40,307 nt of DNA from Oscillospiraceae bacterium (lineage in GTDB: Bacteria; Bacillota; Clostridia; Oscillospirales; UBA644): positions 1-40,307 of the forward strand of contig SVMT01000019.1 of NCBI GenBank assembly GCA_015067305.1, given 5' to 3'. Shown here piece by piece: positions 39,159 through 40,307 of this stretch. The first letter of the stretch is position 1. Every line of letters starts with the position of its first letter. Made by a program: the position numbers and the translations under genes. The notes beneath the pieces are model-generated. The model ran no database searches, had not been told where the DNA came from, and saw nothing but the letters and a program-made list of their open reading frames with translations.

Positions 39159-39253
39159 TATACACAAATAATAATCAAAAATGTAAACTCAAGTCAATAT
39201 TTGTAAGTTTTTGGTTGTCAAAAAAAATTCTCAAATAAGGACTTCAAATTTAA

Positions 39254-39282
39254 TTGATTTTCTAAATAAAGTATGTTATACT
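39254..39282 (+). promoter_or_regulatory. Promoter of the PL8-like gene
   Basis: TTGATT (39254-39259), 17-bp spacer, TATACT (39277-39282). Confidence 0.78.
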
Positions 39283-39315
39283 GATAAAAAACATTTTGAA
39301 ATGGAGAGTCCCATT

Positions 39316-40307
39316 ATGGTAAATATGGAAAAGATCAATTTCGACGCTTTTAAAGCGGAGGATATGACAAAATTTGCAGAATTAACAAGCAATAACGCTT
39401 TTGCGGTTTTTATATATAACAAGAACTACTATTTCAACGGAAAGAACTCTCAGATCGATAATTCAAATTATAAGGTCAGAACTGAACTCAGAAAAGGTGT
39501 TCCCGTTTCACCCATTGAAGTTTTCGGATTACTTAGTGACCTCGAAATAGCGGATAATACAATCAAATTTGGCAATAATTCATTATCCTTTGAAATTGGA
39601 AGTAAGAACTATACTGTAGGCGGAACTTCAGGCATGTTTACCGTTGAACCGTTTATTTTGCATGAACATGTATATGTTCCTGTAATTGAATTTGCCATAG
39701 CCCTTGGACTTTCGGCAGGCTCCTATTACAAAAACAGATTGACAGTTATCGGCAATGCCGAAACTATTGAAAAACTCAATGCTGAAGTAAAAAAGAACTC
39801 AGCTATAGAAGAGGCTGGAGCAAGAGCTGTTGTCGGTCAGTATGACGCGTATAAACTTACCCACGAAGACTTTGTACTAGCAAAAGATAATTGGAGACGT
39901 TTCCTTTGTGCGTCTCCCGAAACCATTGATACAAAAGATGAAGGGATCATGAGAAAAGTCAACGCCTGTGCAGACAATGCACGAAGACTCATGAAAGAAA
40001 TGAACCGAGGAGATGACATTGTTATTCTTTGGGGTAAAAATCCGCCTTCTGTTACAGATGATATAATGAATCAATATGCCCAGATCAGAGCAATGGCTCT
40101 TGCCTGGGGAACTTTTGGCAGTGACCTTTATCACAACGAAGAATTGAAAAAGGATATTCTTTTCGCTCTCAAGTGGATGAATGAACACATGTACGGTGAT
40201 GCCGAAATAGAAGGCAGAGGCTGGAGAGACATAAATGCGTTCAACTGGTGGCATTGGTATGTAGGCGGTCCCGACGTCATGACAGATGCTATTCTCATAA
40301 TGGAAAA
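39316..40307 (+). CDS. PL8-family polysaccharide lyase, N-terminal part (runs off window)
   Basis: 330 codons are visible with no stop. Residues about 25-155 form a domain like the copper-amine-oxidase N-terminal (stalk) fold, with V-Y-V-P-V-I-E-F-A-I-A-L-G and Y-Y-K-N-R-L-T-V. Residues from about 175 are helical. The last stretch contains F-N-W-W-H-W-Y-V-G-G-P, the counterpart of the N-W-W-x-W-E-I-G aromatic patch that positions substrate in hyaluronate/chondroitin/xanthan lyases. The catalytic Asn, His and Tyr of PL8 would lie beyond the edge. GGAGAG precedes the ATG by 7 nt. No signal peptide is present, unusual for PL8, which suggests cytoplasmic action. Confidence 0.75.
   Translation, partial: MVNMEKINFDAFKAEDMTKFAELTSNNAFAVFIYNKNYYFNGKNSQIDNSNYKVRTELRKGVPVSPIEVFGLLSDLEIADNTIKFGNNSLSFEIGSKNYTVGGTSGMFTVEPFILHEHVYVPVIEFAIALGLSAGSYYKNRLTVIGNAETIEKLNAEVKKNSAIEEAGARAVVGQYDAYKLTHEDFVLAKDNWRRFLCASPETIDTKDEGIMRKVNACADNARRLMKEMNRGDDIVILWGKNPPSVTDDIMNQYAQIRAMALAWGTFGSDLYHNEELKKDILFALKWMNEHMYGDAEIEGRGWRDINAFNWWHWYVGGPDVMTDAILIME

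Overview
The window reads as chromosomal DNA of a low-GC Gram-positive anaerobe of the class Clostridia, most likely an Oscillospiraceae/Ruminococcaceae-type gut organism. The evidence is AT-rich DNA, strong GGAGG ribosome binding sites, near-consensus sigma-A promoters (TTGACA, 17 bp, TATAAT) before most transcription units, and clostridial gene sets: YqhQ/PrmC, FakA with an Asp23-like protein, a tandem DUF1538 protein with a P-II-like partner, and nadABC-niaR. This assignment is inference; no rRNA gene is present.

Positions 1-12,700 (minus strand). The start of rplM (L13) lies at the left edge. Next comes a long, tightly packed, co-directional housekeeping cluster that appears to be transcribed leftward from one promoter near 12,665. 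In transcription order it holds an Asp23-like protein, fakA, a FG-GAP-type lipoprotein, a response regulator, a histidine kinase, yqhQ, prmC, ddl, murI, a DUF1934 protein, an ArgRS-like DALR fragment, tadA and a DUF3810 metalloprotease-like membrane protein.

Positions 12,700-17,240 (plus strand). A three-gene MacB/FtsX-type ABC module: ATPase, a large exported multi-domain protein, and permease. A nested inverted-repeat element (17,245-17,406) follows it; a half copy occurs near 29,317.

Positions 17,430-24,630 (minus strand). Two tandem paralogous metallophosphoesterases sit behind a promoter carrying a perfect 13-bp-arm operator-like palindrome. Then come HU, a SpoVB/YtgP-type flippase with a zinc-ribbon protein, and a DUF1538 membrane protein with a tandem P-II-like protein.

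Positions 24,720-25,290. The most unusual locus. A perfect promoter reads through two 177-bp tandem units, each opening with the first 20 nt of tRNA-Pro. It then reads an intact tRNA-Pro(CGG) that starts exactly one further 177-bp period downstream.

Positions 25,300-32,100. Mixed accessory genes: a membrane protein, an XRE regulator followed by a 22-codon ORF, a DUF2179-type membrane protein, a GH28-like polysaccharide enzyme, a third metallophosphoesterase, a pilin-like membrane protein and an alpha/beta hydrolase.

Positions 32,240-35,920. A complete de novo NAD operon, nadA-nadB-nadC-niaR, with translational coupling and the pathway repressor as the last gene.

Positions 35,930-40,307. A cysteine-rich membrane protein, an apparently autoregulated MarR regulator divergent from a small helical protein, a Dabb-domain gene whose only plausible start is a non-canonical ATA, a type IV prepilin-like protein, and the first 330 codons of a PL8-family polysaccharide lyase.
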